Positions 48,790-59,399 of a stretch of 64,000 nucleotides of DNA are shown in pieces. Location: contig QNGE01000280.1 of the NCBI GenBank assembly GCA_008508345.1, forward strand, positions 188,662-252,661. The letters are read 5' to 3'. This stretch comes from Paragonimus westermani. Taxonomy: Eukaryota > Platyhelminthes > Trematoda > Plagiorchiida > Troglotrematidae. Every line of letters begins with the position of its first letter. The first letter of the stretch is position 1. The translations under genes and the position numbers were made by a program. Below the pieces are notes generated by a model that ran no database searches, was not told the DNA's origin, and saw only the letters and a list, made by a program, of their open reading frames with translations.

Positions 48790-50460
48790 CCTCCCAGTCG
48801 ACTGACTTAACTGCCACATAACCCTGAAATTTTCTGAAAATAGATAAACTAATTTTTAGACCAAAAGGTGGAAAATTTTATCGATACAGACCGAATGGTG
48901 TGGTAATCATAGTCAAATTGCTTAATACTTCATCAAGTGGTAGTAGTGGATAAGCATCCTTCAAATCAGTTGGTAAAAGGACCTTAGAACCCGACAAACG
49001 ATTCAGTACATCCTCAGGCTATTTTGCTGTGCGGATACGTTGTAGTAGGCGTTAACTTGTAGTCATCACAAATCCTCGGTGTAATTCAATCAGCTTTCAT
49101 TGGTGTAACTGTTGTAGTTGCCCAGTTCGACAAGTAAACAGATACTGTTACTCTTTTGTCACACAAAGATTATAATTCTTCACGCACAGGTTCTCGCAAA
49201 CCAAATGGAGTGGTTCGTCTTCTAAGAAAGAATGGTTCTCCAGGAGCTTTAAGTTTCATCTTTGGTATTCGGATTCCCCATGTGGCCCGAGAGCAGTCCA
49301 TCATAAGTTGTCTAATGTCAACGTCATTTACTGATGTCAGTAGGAAAATCTCAGGATGTAGCAGGCGTGAAACGCTAAGTCCAAGAACAGAAGGACCTGA
49401 ACTGGAAACTAGAAATTGACCATCAATATGGCTAGCATCGGGAAATTTCACTCATACGGTGCAGCAGACTACAAAAGGCAGTGTATGAACAGTAATACCA
49501 TGAAGCTTAACTTGTGTGGGCTGTAAAAAAGCGTCAGGATAAAGTACGGCTAGGTATGAGTGCGAGATTATCGACTCAACACTACCGGTGCCAACAATAA
49601 ATTCGTGACTCGAGTCACATGATCATACTAGAAACAGAGGCTAATGTTTCAAAAAACATGAGAAGTCTTTTGGGACAAAATAGATACAGATAAAGTAGAA
49701 ATGTCACCAGTCGATGATTGCACGTTTAATTTATATTTTGTCGTTGAGTAACAAACGTCTGGACTTACATACCGACTGGATGTGGTCCACATTGTCACAG
49801 CTGAAGCACTTTGTCTGTCTTTGTGGACACGAATACCAAGAATGATTGCGTCCACATGATGTGCATTCCCCAAGTTGTTGTGGAACTGATTTCGAATTAC
49901 TTCCTTTAGAAGGCTGAACGAATGACCTTGGCGCGCGGAAATCAGTGCGCGGTTTGAACGAGTCATCTTATCTCGGCCTACGATGACTTTCTTTCTAACA
50001 GTTGCATAGAAAAACCACATTAGTCTTCGTCATCTTCTTTTACATCCTCATACTGTTTACATACGTTACGAATAATCTGAAACCTGTGATCATGATGCAG
50101 GAGAAGTTTATGTGGTAATTCTGGTCGGCTATTAACCGCCATCAGTCGATCACGCAACTGATTCTCTAACTAGATTCATATTCACACTTAGGTGCTGGTG
50201 TTTGCATTTGTAGGACAAAATCACGTACCGATTGAGATTCTGACCACTTCAGCTCAATGAACTTGGCTCTTTCAGACACTACAAAATTGGCCGGCTTGAA
50301 GTGTCGAAAAAGTATTTTCTTTCGCGTTGGATAAGAACTATTGATTGGTGGCTCCGGGAAAGCCAAGTCTTTGTTAGCGGCATCAGCTTCCATGCCAATG
50401 AAGTACGGGAAGTAAGCAACTTTCTTCTTCTAGTCCAAATCAGATTTTGTGAGGTACTAA
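48790..50460 (-). mobile_element. Mag-type gypsy fragment: gag, protease and partial RT
   Basis: Right to left. Gag: FVVSERAKFIELKWSESQSV near 50290. Two zinc knuckles lie at about 49855-49765: CTSCGRNHSWYSC and CFSCDNVDHIQSVC. Protease: FIVGTGSVESIISHSYL near 49600, where DTG is GTG. RT N-terminus: LRRRTTPFGLREPVREEL near 49200, then TPRICDDYKLT near 49085, DVLNRLSGSKVLLPTDLKDAYPLLPL near 49010-48945 and TTPFGLYR near 48905. The RT stops near 48800, before the catalytic YxDD, and BEL/Pao gag starts within about 30 bases. No LTR was identified. Confidence 0.75.
49452..50460 (-). pseudogene. gag and protease of the Mag-type fragment
   Basis: The gag part has a capsid-like block on the minus strand (50393-50166) and a pair of zinc knuckles of C-X2-C-X3-H-X4-C and C-X2-C-X4-H-X4-C type, which bind the element RNA in this lineage. 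The protease keeps TGS but lacks the catalytic Asp. The knuckle frame differs from the 123-aa frame 50020-49649, which is partly shadow. Confidence 0.7.
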
Positions 50461-50764
50461 ATGTCAAACCTCCCCCTAAAATCTTCCACTTCTCGAGCTT
50501 TTGAACTAGTAGATAATTCCTCCATTCCAGTGATCACTGTAAACAGTGCAAAAGCGTGACGCGAAATGTTGTAATTAGAACTGAATTATATAGGATGAGG
50601 ATCGGGCGTGTGAGGAGTGAAAACCATTATCAAGCACAATAACACAGAAAGTATTTTGAATTGTTTGTCATCATTTGTCCAGGTTATTAGCACAATAAAA
50701 CAACTGCATAACAAAAAGACACACGGCATGCCAGTCATTTTCATTACAGATCCACAAAAGGTTC

Positions 50765-52037
50765 CCGGACTTGACCAGTAATACACCAGTAACTGCCAAA
50801 GTTGTGCCAAAATCAACAGAGGAATAGGCTTTGTTTCGGCAAGTCATGTACTACCTTCAGAATGGTCGACCAACTAGTTCGATAGATGAGAGATTGAAAC
50901 GTTTACTTTGCTGTAAGGAATTACTTACCGTTATCAGTGGGTGTTCTTTGTTGGGGAAACGTATAGTGATTCCAACGGTTTTACAGCAGCGTGATAAAGC
51001 AGTTACATTCGGGCCATCCTACTATTAGCCTCATAAAGTCCGTAGCTCGCAGTTATGTTGACTGGCCAGGAATCGGCAGTCAAATCAGAAGTTTGCTTCG
51101 GCTCTGAGAAAATTCTGCAGTGGCGGCAAAAATGTCCGTTGAATCCGAACTATGCACATGGCCCAAGGCTGGCAAATCTTGGTCCCGGGTTCACCTTGGT
51201 TTTGCAATTTCATCGGACGATCTCCTGTTTACAAGCGGTCGATGCACACCAAAGTCATCAGAAGTTTTTCCCCATGCGAATGGTTACAGCATCAACAAAC
51301 GTTTCTCATCTTCGACGATTATTAGCTTAACTGGGTGTTCCGGAAGTCTTAGTGACGGTCAAAGGGCCACAGTTCAGTTCAATGGAATTCCGAGCCTATG
51401 GTATCCGTAACGGTGTTCATAACGTTTTCATGTCAGTTTATCACCTACAGTCTAATGGCTGCGTGGGGGAGATTTGTAGATACGTTCAGGAGGACCATAC
51501 AGAAAGTGTAAGAAGAAGATAAAGCAAGGGAAATGACTGATATTTTCCTGAGTGCTTACCGTTCAACAGCTAACCCAGCGATACTGGAGCAGCAGTCACC
51601 GGCTGAAGCATTTCTCGGGCAACAGCTAAGAAGTGCGTTTGACCCCGCACGGCCGAAGATTGACCCAAACGAGAAACGTGGGGGACGGTTTAACAAGAAT
51701 CACGGAGCACGCCCCAGGCATTTCCGACCGGGAGATGCGGCCTATGTGCTGAATATGCATCACTGGGGATTTCTGGCCACCGGGCCTAATTGTAGTGTTG
51801 TCTACCTAGTAAGAGTTGAGAACATTATCTGGACACGTCGAGACAACCACTCGAAACAGCCGGGAATGCCAATGGGCCAACAATCAACTATCCACTGACA
51901 TATTGCTAGATACGTTCTCGTCAACGCCAACATGCCGAACACCCGCAGTCACCTCAGATGCTCTGGATTTTCGCAGATCTAATCGTGTTCACCAATCAAT
52001 CAGACGTTCAGGCATCAACACCAGAAAACGTGTGTGA
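50765..52037 (+). pseudogene. Mag-type gypsy integrase, plus strand
   Basis: LFRQVMYYLQNGRPTSS near 50825 is the spacer after RNase H. RIVIPTVLQ and, after a frame change, LHSGHPTISLIKSVARSYVDWPGI (50960-51070) form the zinc region. CTWPKAGKSWSRVHLGFA near 51150 is the core start and LGVPEVLVTVKGPQFSSMEFRA near 51330-51395 is the second catalytic block, with the DNG Asp replaced by Val. AYRSTANPAILEQQSPAEAFLG starts near 51555, and RHFRPGDAAYVLNMHHW near 51715 is the C-terminal barrel. The frame 51816-52037 is the basic tail with LLDTFSSTP and LDFRRSNRVHQS. The third catalytic block (NGLAERF type) is badly decayed near 51450. Confidence 0.8.
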
Positions 52038-52039
52038 AT

Positions 52040-53335
52040 AACTCGCCTGGGTTAAAAACAGAGTTGTTGCGGACGCGTTCTCACTGTTGCAGATGCCCGA
52101 TGTACTTTTTTCCTATCGCCTGCTCATTTGTCTTACCAGCCAGTTGTGGTCTGGTTAAACTGGATTATTGAGTTTCTGCTTTCTGACTGCTTGACTGTCA
52201 GACTGGTCACATGTATGGTTAACATGACACGTTCGTTTTGGCTACCTACTGAGTAGCAGGACTCTAGCGTACACTCTCAAGTCTCAGGTTCTGATTCTGC
52301 ACTGTTGGTAGGGTTATAACAACAACGGCCTTCTTGTTGAAAGACTATGTGCACGTTGGGGGCCATAGTTCCAATTTAATTTCAGACAAAGTCCTCCATC
52401 TCTCATCCACCCCACTCCCTTTGGAAGGGGTTGAGAAATGCAAGGTCAAGACGAGCTACGCATTTGCAGCAACATATTTTTCCGTTGGTCGACTTTTCGT
52501 CACGCGCACGTGACCGGCCAATGTTGAAGTAGTGTTTAAACCCCCAGCTCATGCAGGTAATGAGGTAGTTGAAGAAGCTGGCTACTCTTTCTGCTCTTCA
52601 CGATGGTCACTGCAACTGAACTGGTACTGTTTCTGACACTAAATGCATTACAAACCGCTTTGTATGAATGTTCTACATCCGTAACGGCTGTAAGTGCTCT
52701 TTGCCCCTGTTGTGTTTACTGGTGCGGTAAAACGACGCTGGAAAACGAGTACTGTATTGAAAGTCGCAAGCGCAAAAAAGGCCAAGCATGTCAATGAATC
52801 AACGCGCAAGCGGTGGCCTTTCAGCTGCGGTAAACGATTGGCAGTTACACAAGGGCGTATGACAAAGCAACCAATCATGCGCATGATTCAGCAAGTTTTA
52901 ACACATGTCAATCGATCAGTTTGGTCGGGTGGAGTAAAGCCGGTGGTAATGAATGTGAAACAGTTCGCCCACCGTGTTACTTTCTTCCGTTATAATGGGT
53001 TATTACACATAAGACATTTGACTGGGTCTAATGGACAACCGTTGGACTAGTGGCCGTGTACGCTCCGAGTGTTTACACTCAAAATGATCTAAGATTTCTT
53101 GTGCAACATCTTTTACCGGAGTTTCCAGCTCGCACAAAATATCATCGACAACAACACAGCTTTTCCGGTTGCCTACTACGCTTAAGGAAGTTTCCCTTGA
53201 GACTGATTTTACTGCCGGACTGAAGTATATGGGTGCAAGGAAGAACAGGTTCGAGTAGAATCTTCTGAACCATCAACCTGCCACCCTGCTGGAGGCCGAA
53301 CATGCTCAGCTGCTCTGGCTACATAGTACGTTACT
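52040..53335. other. unassigned stretch
   Basis: The 3' LTR of the Mag-type integrase copy would lie at the left end, but no partner exists to confirm it. A plus frame of 118 aa (52694-53050) and a minus peptide near 53150 look protein-like. I do not recognise either. Confidence 0.35.
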
Positions 53336-53339
53336 GATG

Positions 53340-53572
53340 ATTAGTCAACGTTTTGGTTTATTTCCAAGTTCAACATCACTCATATTTGATCGCAACCTTC
53401 GCATTCAGATAGACTTTCCAGCCAGCCTCTTTCGAAAAGAAGCACCAGACTCGAGTTTTGCCATCATCAGAGCTCATCAGTCGTGCATATCCTTGCCACG
53501 GCCGGGATTTGAACTCCGGTCACTCCAATCATGAGGCAACCGTGTTGACCACTGCGCCACTGACCTCACATT
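53340..53572 (-). repeat. tRNA-derived SINE
   Basis: On the minus strand the head carries an RNA polymerase III A box TGGCGCAGTGG (plus 53549-53559) and a B box GAGTTCAAATCC (plus 53505-53516) 33 bases apart, the spacing found in tRNA genes. The left part (53340-53490) is an unrelated body, so this is a SINE and not a tRNA gene. The flanking ends do not pair as an acceptor stem. The left limit is approximate, and there is no second copy in the window. Confidence 0.72.
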
Positions 53573-53574
53573 AA

Positions 53575-55440
53575 GCACGACCGAATTATCAAATCTGACT
53601 GCTCAACCACTCTTGCTTGCGAGCAATGGTCAGGTTGCCCGATCGTGTCGAAAGCGGACACAGTAACTGTCCTGTTAACTCAAATCGATAACCCCGCGAT
53701 TAGTACTTCCAAGACAGGTCTAAATCACATGGTGGTCACATAGTATGTGACAATTCTGGCAATTCTACAATTCGCCTAGTGGCCGGTCGTCGTACCTATT
53801 CAAGTAGACTGATGTTCTGAGGTATATAAGGTGAACAGTCTTGCACATTCATTTCCAGGTGAGGCCTCATTAGACCATCAGCGAAGCTAGAAAAAGTGGA
53901 TTTGGTATAGACGACCCAACTTCCTTTCGGTTAAGAGCATCATGCCACTGGTTCTGTGTCAGTGTAGGTGTGTTGCGAGAAACACTTAAATCTAATGTCA
54001 CTTTCAGAGGTCACGCTGCAGCAATGCAAACGGAACAGGGGCATCAGCCGTATAGTGCGCCTTTTCGTACTTTGACGAATGTAAAGAATAACGAGTTTGC
54101 AAAGGTTGAACGGCGGCCGGTCTTATCGACTAACAGTCGCACAGCTCACCACTCCCTGGTGAAGCAGGTACGGAAGACCAAATTTTCATTTTATCCAAGA
54201 ACATTCAAGCGCTTAATGTGTGGTGAAAATGAAGTCGTTGAGGATCAAAAATGGGAGCGCGGGACTTCGGTTTGAGCTGTGTGGTACACCTCTGGGTGCT
54301 GGGAGAGCTCCACAGTACTCGCCGCAGTTTTTGATACTGCACCACCTCTCAAACAGGTGCTGCGGCAGCCAATCTAGCAGCCCGCCAGTTATTCTACAGC
54401 GATCAGCTTCAGCTAGATGCAATTGATGATCCACCCTATCGAATGATTTAGAGAATCGAAGTGTCTAATTTCTTTGTCTCGGTCTGGCTCAACTGTCCAG
54501 ACTTCTCACACAAGCAATAAACTAGTCCTGCATAAGGACCTGGACAGTACTGGCGGCCAGTGAGAATATGTACCGCAGGTGGTGTGTGATGTGGTTGTTT
54601 AATAAGCACTCCAGGATTTTTTGGGTAGTCATAAACAATCTAACAAACAGACGGTTTGTAACAGTGTCCGCTCTTATGAATGGGTGTCGCATGAAAGTAA
54701 TTCCACTCTATGGGTGCCCTACATTCCATCAACAAATGTGTAGAATCTGCTCTGCGTTTTATCTCAGAGGTCAGCTGGGTACCACTAGAACTTAACACTC
54801 TGAAGTCAAATCAAACAGATAACGACCGCAAACAGCTCCGTAATGTTTCTATAATAAAAACTACATGGATATCAGCAAATGCACATGAATAGATATATGA
54901 ATAAATATGAAATGTGACATACGTTCGAAATAGTCCGCCAGTGGTCGATCACAAACTGAAGATGTCCAAATTCAAGATGGCGGTCAAGCGACCTTCGTGC
55001 GGCCACAATTATGTCATAAAACATACTAATCACAAAGAGGAGGAAGTAGGCGGAGAGTGGGATGAAAGTTCAAACGGATGTTACAAAGTGGTTGGAGAGA
55101 AAGTTCACTGGTCTTACTAAGCAGTCAATATCCTTTAAGTAATCTGGGTGGGGCAGTGCCAGTGACCGATGACCTGTTTCTTTTGGTTGTGTGAGCTTCT
55201 TTAGCTGCAGATACCCAGAATTTCCCAAAACAAGTTCTATTGTGCCGTCATTCGAACGGATAGAAGCAGGAAAATGAGTGTGTGCCTCACACTGGTACTA
55301 ATCGACACAGTTCAGTTACTCACATGAAGGCAAGTAGTGATTGGAGTAAGACAGGCTCTCGAAGAACGTTTGACAAGCAGGTAACCAAAACGATATCATC
55401 GGCACGATCCACGGGCACTGAGTGTCATACAAAAAAGCAA
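53575..55440. other. unassigned stretch, right end probably LTR of copy B
   Basis: Frames at 53970-54275, 54213-54434 and 54914-55120 have no recognised domain. The last 300 bases or so should hold the 3' LTR of CsRn1-like copy B, whose presumed LTR start is at 55448 on the minus strand. The LTR's other end cannot be fixed. Confidence 0.35.
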
Positions 55441-57706
55441 ACGTTACATAACTCTCTCACTCTAGACGTTTGTCAGCGGAAACGCGCGAAAAAAAATTAT
55501 TGTTCATAGCCAGTTAGGCATTTCAGAGGATGTACCCTCCTACCTGTAAGTTTACCAACGTAATGCCAAAACATTAACTTCGTGGATGGTTCTTTTGGGG
55601 CTATCAGACATAGAAGGTAGTTGAAGTGTTGGAGTTTCGCGAGTTGGAAACGCTTTGGTCAAAAAACGCAGACTTGAGACGATTGGTAAATATGAAATCG
55701 TGTTCACAGAGCTTCTCAATCACAAAATAATTATTCTGGCAACGCATATTGCACGTATGATCATAAGCTTGTCAAAGTGGCTTCCGCAACGCATCACTAT
55801 ACAGGAAGACAAAAAGGTGGGTGCTTGAACCCGACGGTTTTTGTTTCCGAGAATGACGTTTGTGTTTCAGTGTATAACGAACGTTGGCTGTATGTTTTAG
55901 AGTTCGCTTAACGTACGCAGCAGACAGAGCTACTGTATTTTCGTGAAATACCAACTCTATCGCGGTGTGGCTAAGGTCCTCTTCAAGAGTACGATGAATA
56001 CTATGTGAAACTGAGGGTAGTAATTTACTCCAATCCGTAAAATCCTTCTCGACTGACACTGGCGCTTTTGGTTGGCGTTGAAACCGTTCCACTAATCCGT
56101 TTGAATAAGGATGTTTTACTTTTGTTTGTACGTGAGCACAACTCGGGTCCTGCGTTAACTCGAGAAAAAAATGGAATTTGGTTCTGCGTTTCGTTGTTAT
56201 AGTCAAAGAAAGCCGAAATTCGCAGCCCAGTTTTCGACAAATGCCTCAACCGCTGCCTTGGCTCAAGCGCCTTTATCAGGACTGGTCGCAATCTACCAGG
56301 AAAATCTGTTGACCGCGGTCAGGGTACACCCAGAATGACTGGAATTGTAGTGGTGTGTTTGAAAAACCGGTTTCAGTGGCTCGGTATGCATTGTCAAGTC
56401 CCAGGAACGCAAGCCTTCACTAATTGACAGCCATAAGAACCGAGTAGCCATATGTTTGACGGTGACGCATTTACTTGACCGCGTTAGTCAACTAGCGTTA
56501 AAACACTGGACGCTTGTGGGGTTCTGAAACATGGGGACGTGAGTGTTCCTTAAATGTGTTGCCTAAAACGCACACATCATTCTGTGTGAAGTGTAAGAAA
56601 ATCGGATTCATTGATGAACTCAGGCACTCCACGGAACAGTACATTTGACACTACGTTGTTAAACGTACCATATCTAGAAAGAGTGGTAAGTGAATGTTAT
56701 TCACTTTTGAACGGGGCAGTTCATCACTTATGATGTTGGTGTCCCCTTTATTACACCGTATGTTCGCCAAAAATTGTGAAGTTATATCAAGGTGTCAACT
56801 CTCCCTTGGCGAGGCCTTGTCAGGCTTAGCATGAAAAGCGTGCGCAATTGGTTTATCGTTAGTATGAACGATGAAATACCGACCTTTCAATATTTGCCAG
56901 AAGTGTTTACAAGAAAGGTGGAAAGCGAATAGTTCGCATCGGAAAACCTTGTATTTCACTTATGCTGCCTAAAACCTGAAGATTGAAAGTCAACTGTCTG
57001 AAGTTTGCTGCTCACAAAACTGCTGGACATCACTGCGAACAGCTGAATTAAACTAACTGGTCGTGGAAACTAGACACTTCTTGAGGTACAGATGGAGAAA
57101 ATGAAAGTTTACAGCACCACTCACAATTGTCTCGGCACTTCCAAGTGCCCATACTGCGACGAAGGTCAAAGTGATCGTTTTGCTTAAATTATCGGACACA
57201 TCTGCCGAAAGATCGCGTTTGCCGGTGCATTTATGGATAGAGAATTGGTGGCAATTAACTATTCCATAAAAGCAACGAAGCTGTTTCGTTGCGGATGACA
57301 AAGTAAAGTGTATCACTACACTGTTTTCCACATGTAAAGATGATACACTTGATAGACATACACGAGATCAGGGGGAATTTGGTACTGAAACTTCCAGGAC
57401 AATTTCGGATTTGTTTTTACTAACAGGGCAGGTCTGAAGCCGTTGAATATCTTCGCGGACGTTTAGACGGTGCTCTGCCATTGATTTTCCGGCAACCACA
57501 TCTTAGTGGGCGAGGGCGGAGTCATTTGATGTAAAGCTTCGTCGGTGAAACTTTGCACATTGGCCCTGCGTCATGTATCCCGAACGACAAAGAATTTCAT
57601 ACAACCCACATGGTTTGGTTGTCACGGTTTTTGGAATACTTTCAGGCACAAGTGAAATGTGATGATACGTCCGGACAACGACCAGTTTGAGCGATACGTT
57701 TCCGTC
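55441..57706 (-). mobile_element. CsRn1-like element, copy B, 3' part (left of the nested insertion)
   Basis: An older minus-strand gypsy copy. Right to left from the insertion point: RT motif A region (VRTYHHI with flanking residues near 57650), the KPCGLYEI block near 57590, and RT motif C region (VVAGKSMAEHRLN near 57490). The RT end is FYGIVNCHQFSIHKCTG near 57260. The integrase third block is PYSNGLVERFQRQPK near 56115, with the Glu kept. An integrase tail (RKQKPSGSSTHLFVFLYSDALRKPL, then NRLKSAFFDQSVS) runs to 55620. A purine-rich stretch followed by TGTAACG (revcomp of 55441-55465) resembles the polypurine tract and LTR start of copy A. Heavily decayed. Confidence 0.75.
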
Positions 57707-58042
57707 TGTATAGTCTGTTACCCTTACGATCTCTTGTTACGTACCATTCTTCATACCGGTTATGTTCATTGTACATGTTAACTACTTGTCTATGTTTGAA
57801 TCAGTACACACTTCGTCCTCGTGCGTTTCGTCTTCTGCTAGCACGCGGTCCTGATTATCGTGGGCTAACCGTGGCAACGTTCATTTAGCTCGCTGGAGGA
57901 ACCAAATCCGTTATTGCTAAAGAGGAGAATCTTCTAGCAATACGCAGCAGACTTAGTGTAGTGGAATTGGTTGCGGACACCTACTGTGAGTTCCTGTATT
58001 TGCCTTGAGTTACTGTTGCCACCAACTCTTTGTTCCACTACA
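57707..58042 (+). repeat. 5' LTR of copy A
   Basis: 336 bases from TGTATAG to CACTACA. It matches the 3' LTR along 193 bases with about 14 substitutions and one single-base gap by hand alignment, and has an extra 143 bases (57851-57993) missing from the 3' LTR. Confidence 0.93.
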
Positions 58043-58046
58043 TGCT

Positions 58047-58064
58047 TGGTGAGCCCGAGTTTAT
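58047..58064 (+). other. primer-binding site (tRNA-Trp-like)
   Basis: TGGTGAGCCCGAG begins four bases after the LTR. It matches the complement of a tRNA-Trp 3' end (TGGTGACCCCGAC...) at about 12 of 15 positions. CsRn1-lineage elements are known for using tRNA-Trp. Confidence 0.75.
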
Positions 58065-58167
58065 TTGTTTATTCATTTATTTTTCTACATTTTCTACACA
58101 ACCCTCCCTCCCCCAAATTTTTTTCTATTTGATCGATTTCCACTTTGAGTGTTTTTTCTCCCCGAAC

Positions 58168-58995
58168 ATGACCGATTCCGAACCAGATCCCACCGCATCG
58201 GATAATGCAGTTTATGTCAAACTTCCTGAGTTCGGTAGTTGTGATCCTAGGCTTTGGTTTGCTCAAGTCGAGACTTTCTTTGCTTCTAGGAAAATACGCT
58301 TGCAAAAGTCCATGTATAATTTCATAGTTGCCAACCTTCCCGAGCAGGTCGCTACCGAGGTCACCGACCTTATCTACACCCTACCCAGCGTTAGCCCGTA
58401 CGACGCGTTAATGGCCGCAATCATCGGACAAACTGCATCAACCGACGAGCAGAACCTGCGCAAACTTCTGGCAGGAGTAGATTTGGGTGACAGAACTACT
58501 TCACAACTCCTACGCCACATGACACAGCTTCAGAGCAAAAATACGGTAAACGAACCAATCCTACGTAAGCTGTGACGCAAAAATCTGCCAGACGATATTC
58601 GAAAAGTATTGTCTATACTTGATAAGGACACACCACTCCAAAAACTTGCAGAGCTGGCTGATCAAGTATATGAGAGTTATCATTGTCGCATTGTATCTCA
58701 CATGCATTCACCAGAAGTGTCTTCAGGCCGTAGTTGGCCGACAGAAGTGGACGCTCTGAAGCAGCAGTTTTCCGAAGTGATGATGCAGCTATCTGCAATC
58801 TCTAAACAACTGGCAGCCCAGTAAAGAGGCCCTCCCTATCGCTGCCACTCCCGAAGTCGTTAACGCAGACGATGAGTTGGTCCAAACGTGTGTTACTATC
58901 ATCGTCGATTTGGCGCTAAAGCTGTCCGTTGTACCACATCATGCAGCCTTGCTAAGGATAACATTCATTCGGAAAACGCGGAGGCCAGAGAGTGA
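58168..58995 (+). pseudogene. gag of copy A
   Basis: The first sensible start is the ATG at 58168 (MTDSEPDP); an upstream extension of the frame is LTR and leader. The capsid part has VKLPEFGSCDPRLWFAQVE, then a helix-rich region (LRKLLAGVDLGDRTTSQLL). After a stop at 58573 the frame resumes with NLPDDIRKVLS and LQKLAELADQVYE, then a coiled-coil stretch (VDALKQQFSEVMMQLS). Further stops near 58822 and 58850-58870 precede the zinc box at 58891-58944, which has the C-X2-H-X9-C-X3-C pattern (CYYH...C-TTS-C). It packages element RNA when intact. Inactivated by at least four stops. Confidence 0.9.
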
Positions 58996-59351
58996 TGGCG
59001 ACGGCTGTTCATGGCTGTTCAAACTGTCACCTATTTTATGTGTTCAACCGTTTCATTGTCCTAAATTTTCTCATTCATACGGGCGCAGAGGTTAGTGTTA
59101 TCCCACTGAGAGGTGACAAACACAACCTGCAACCGGTATCGTACACACTGCAAGCAGCCAATCGTTCGACAATTCCAACATATGGTGAGAAGCTACTCAC
59201 TTTGGATCTCGACCTCCGTCGTCAGTTCTCTTGGAGATTTACGGTGGCAGATGTACAACACCCGATCGTTGGGATTGATTTTCTATCATTCTTTGGGCTT
59301 ATAGTGGAAGTCGGCAACCGTAAATTGATTGACAGCACAACAACCCTTTAG
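58992..59351 (+). pseudogene. protease of copy A
   Basis: A 119-aa frame in the pol phase. LIHTGAEVSVIPL contains the active site with His (CAT at 59076-59078) where every active retropepsin has Asp. The rest is well kept: SYTLQAANRSTIPTYGEK, FTVADVQHPIVGIDFLSFFG. It overlaps the end of gag in the -1 phase, as expected for a frameshift-expressed pol. Confidence 0.88.
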
Positions 59352-59399
59352 GTACATGGCAAGGCCACATCAATCAATTCAACTGGACCGCGGTCCGCC

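Noticed and set aside
52694..53050. A 118-aa plus-strand frame as a possible gene or LINE endonuclease
   Set aside because: A fragment downstream (VGLVAVYAP) recalls some endonucleases, but no second motif supports it, so it was left unassigned.
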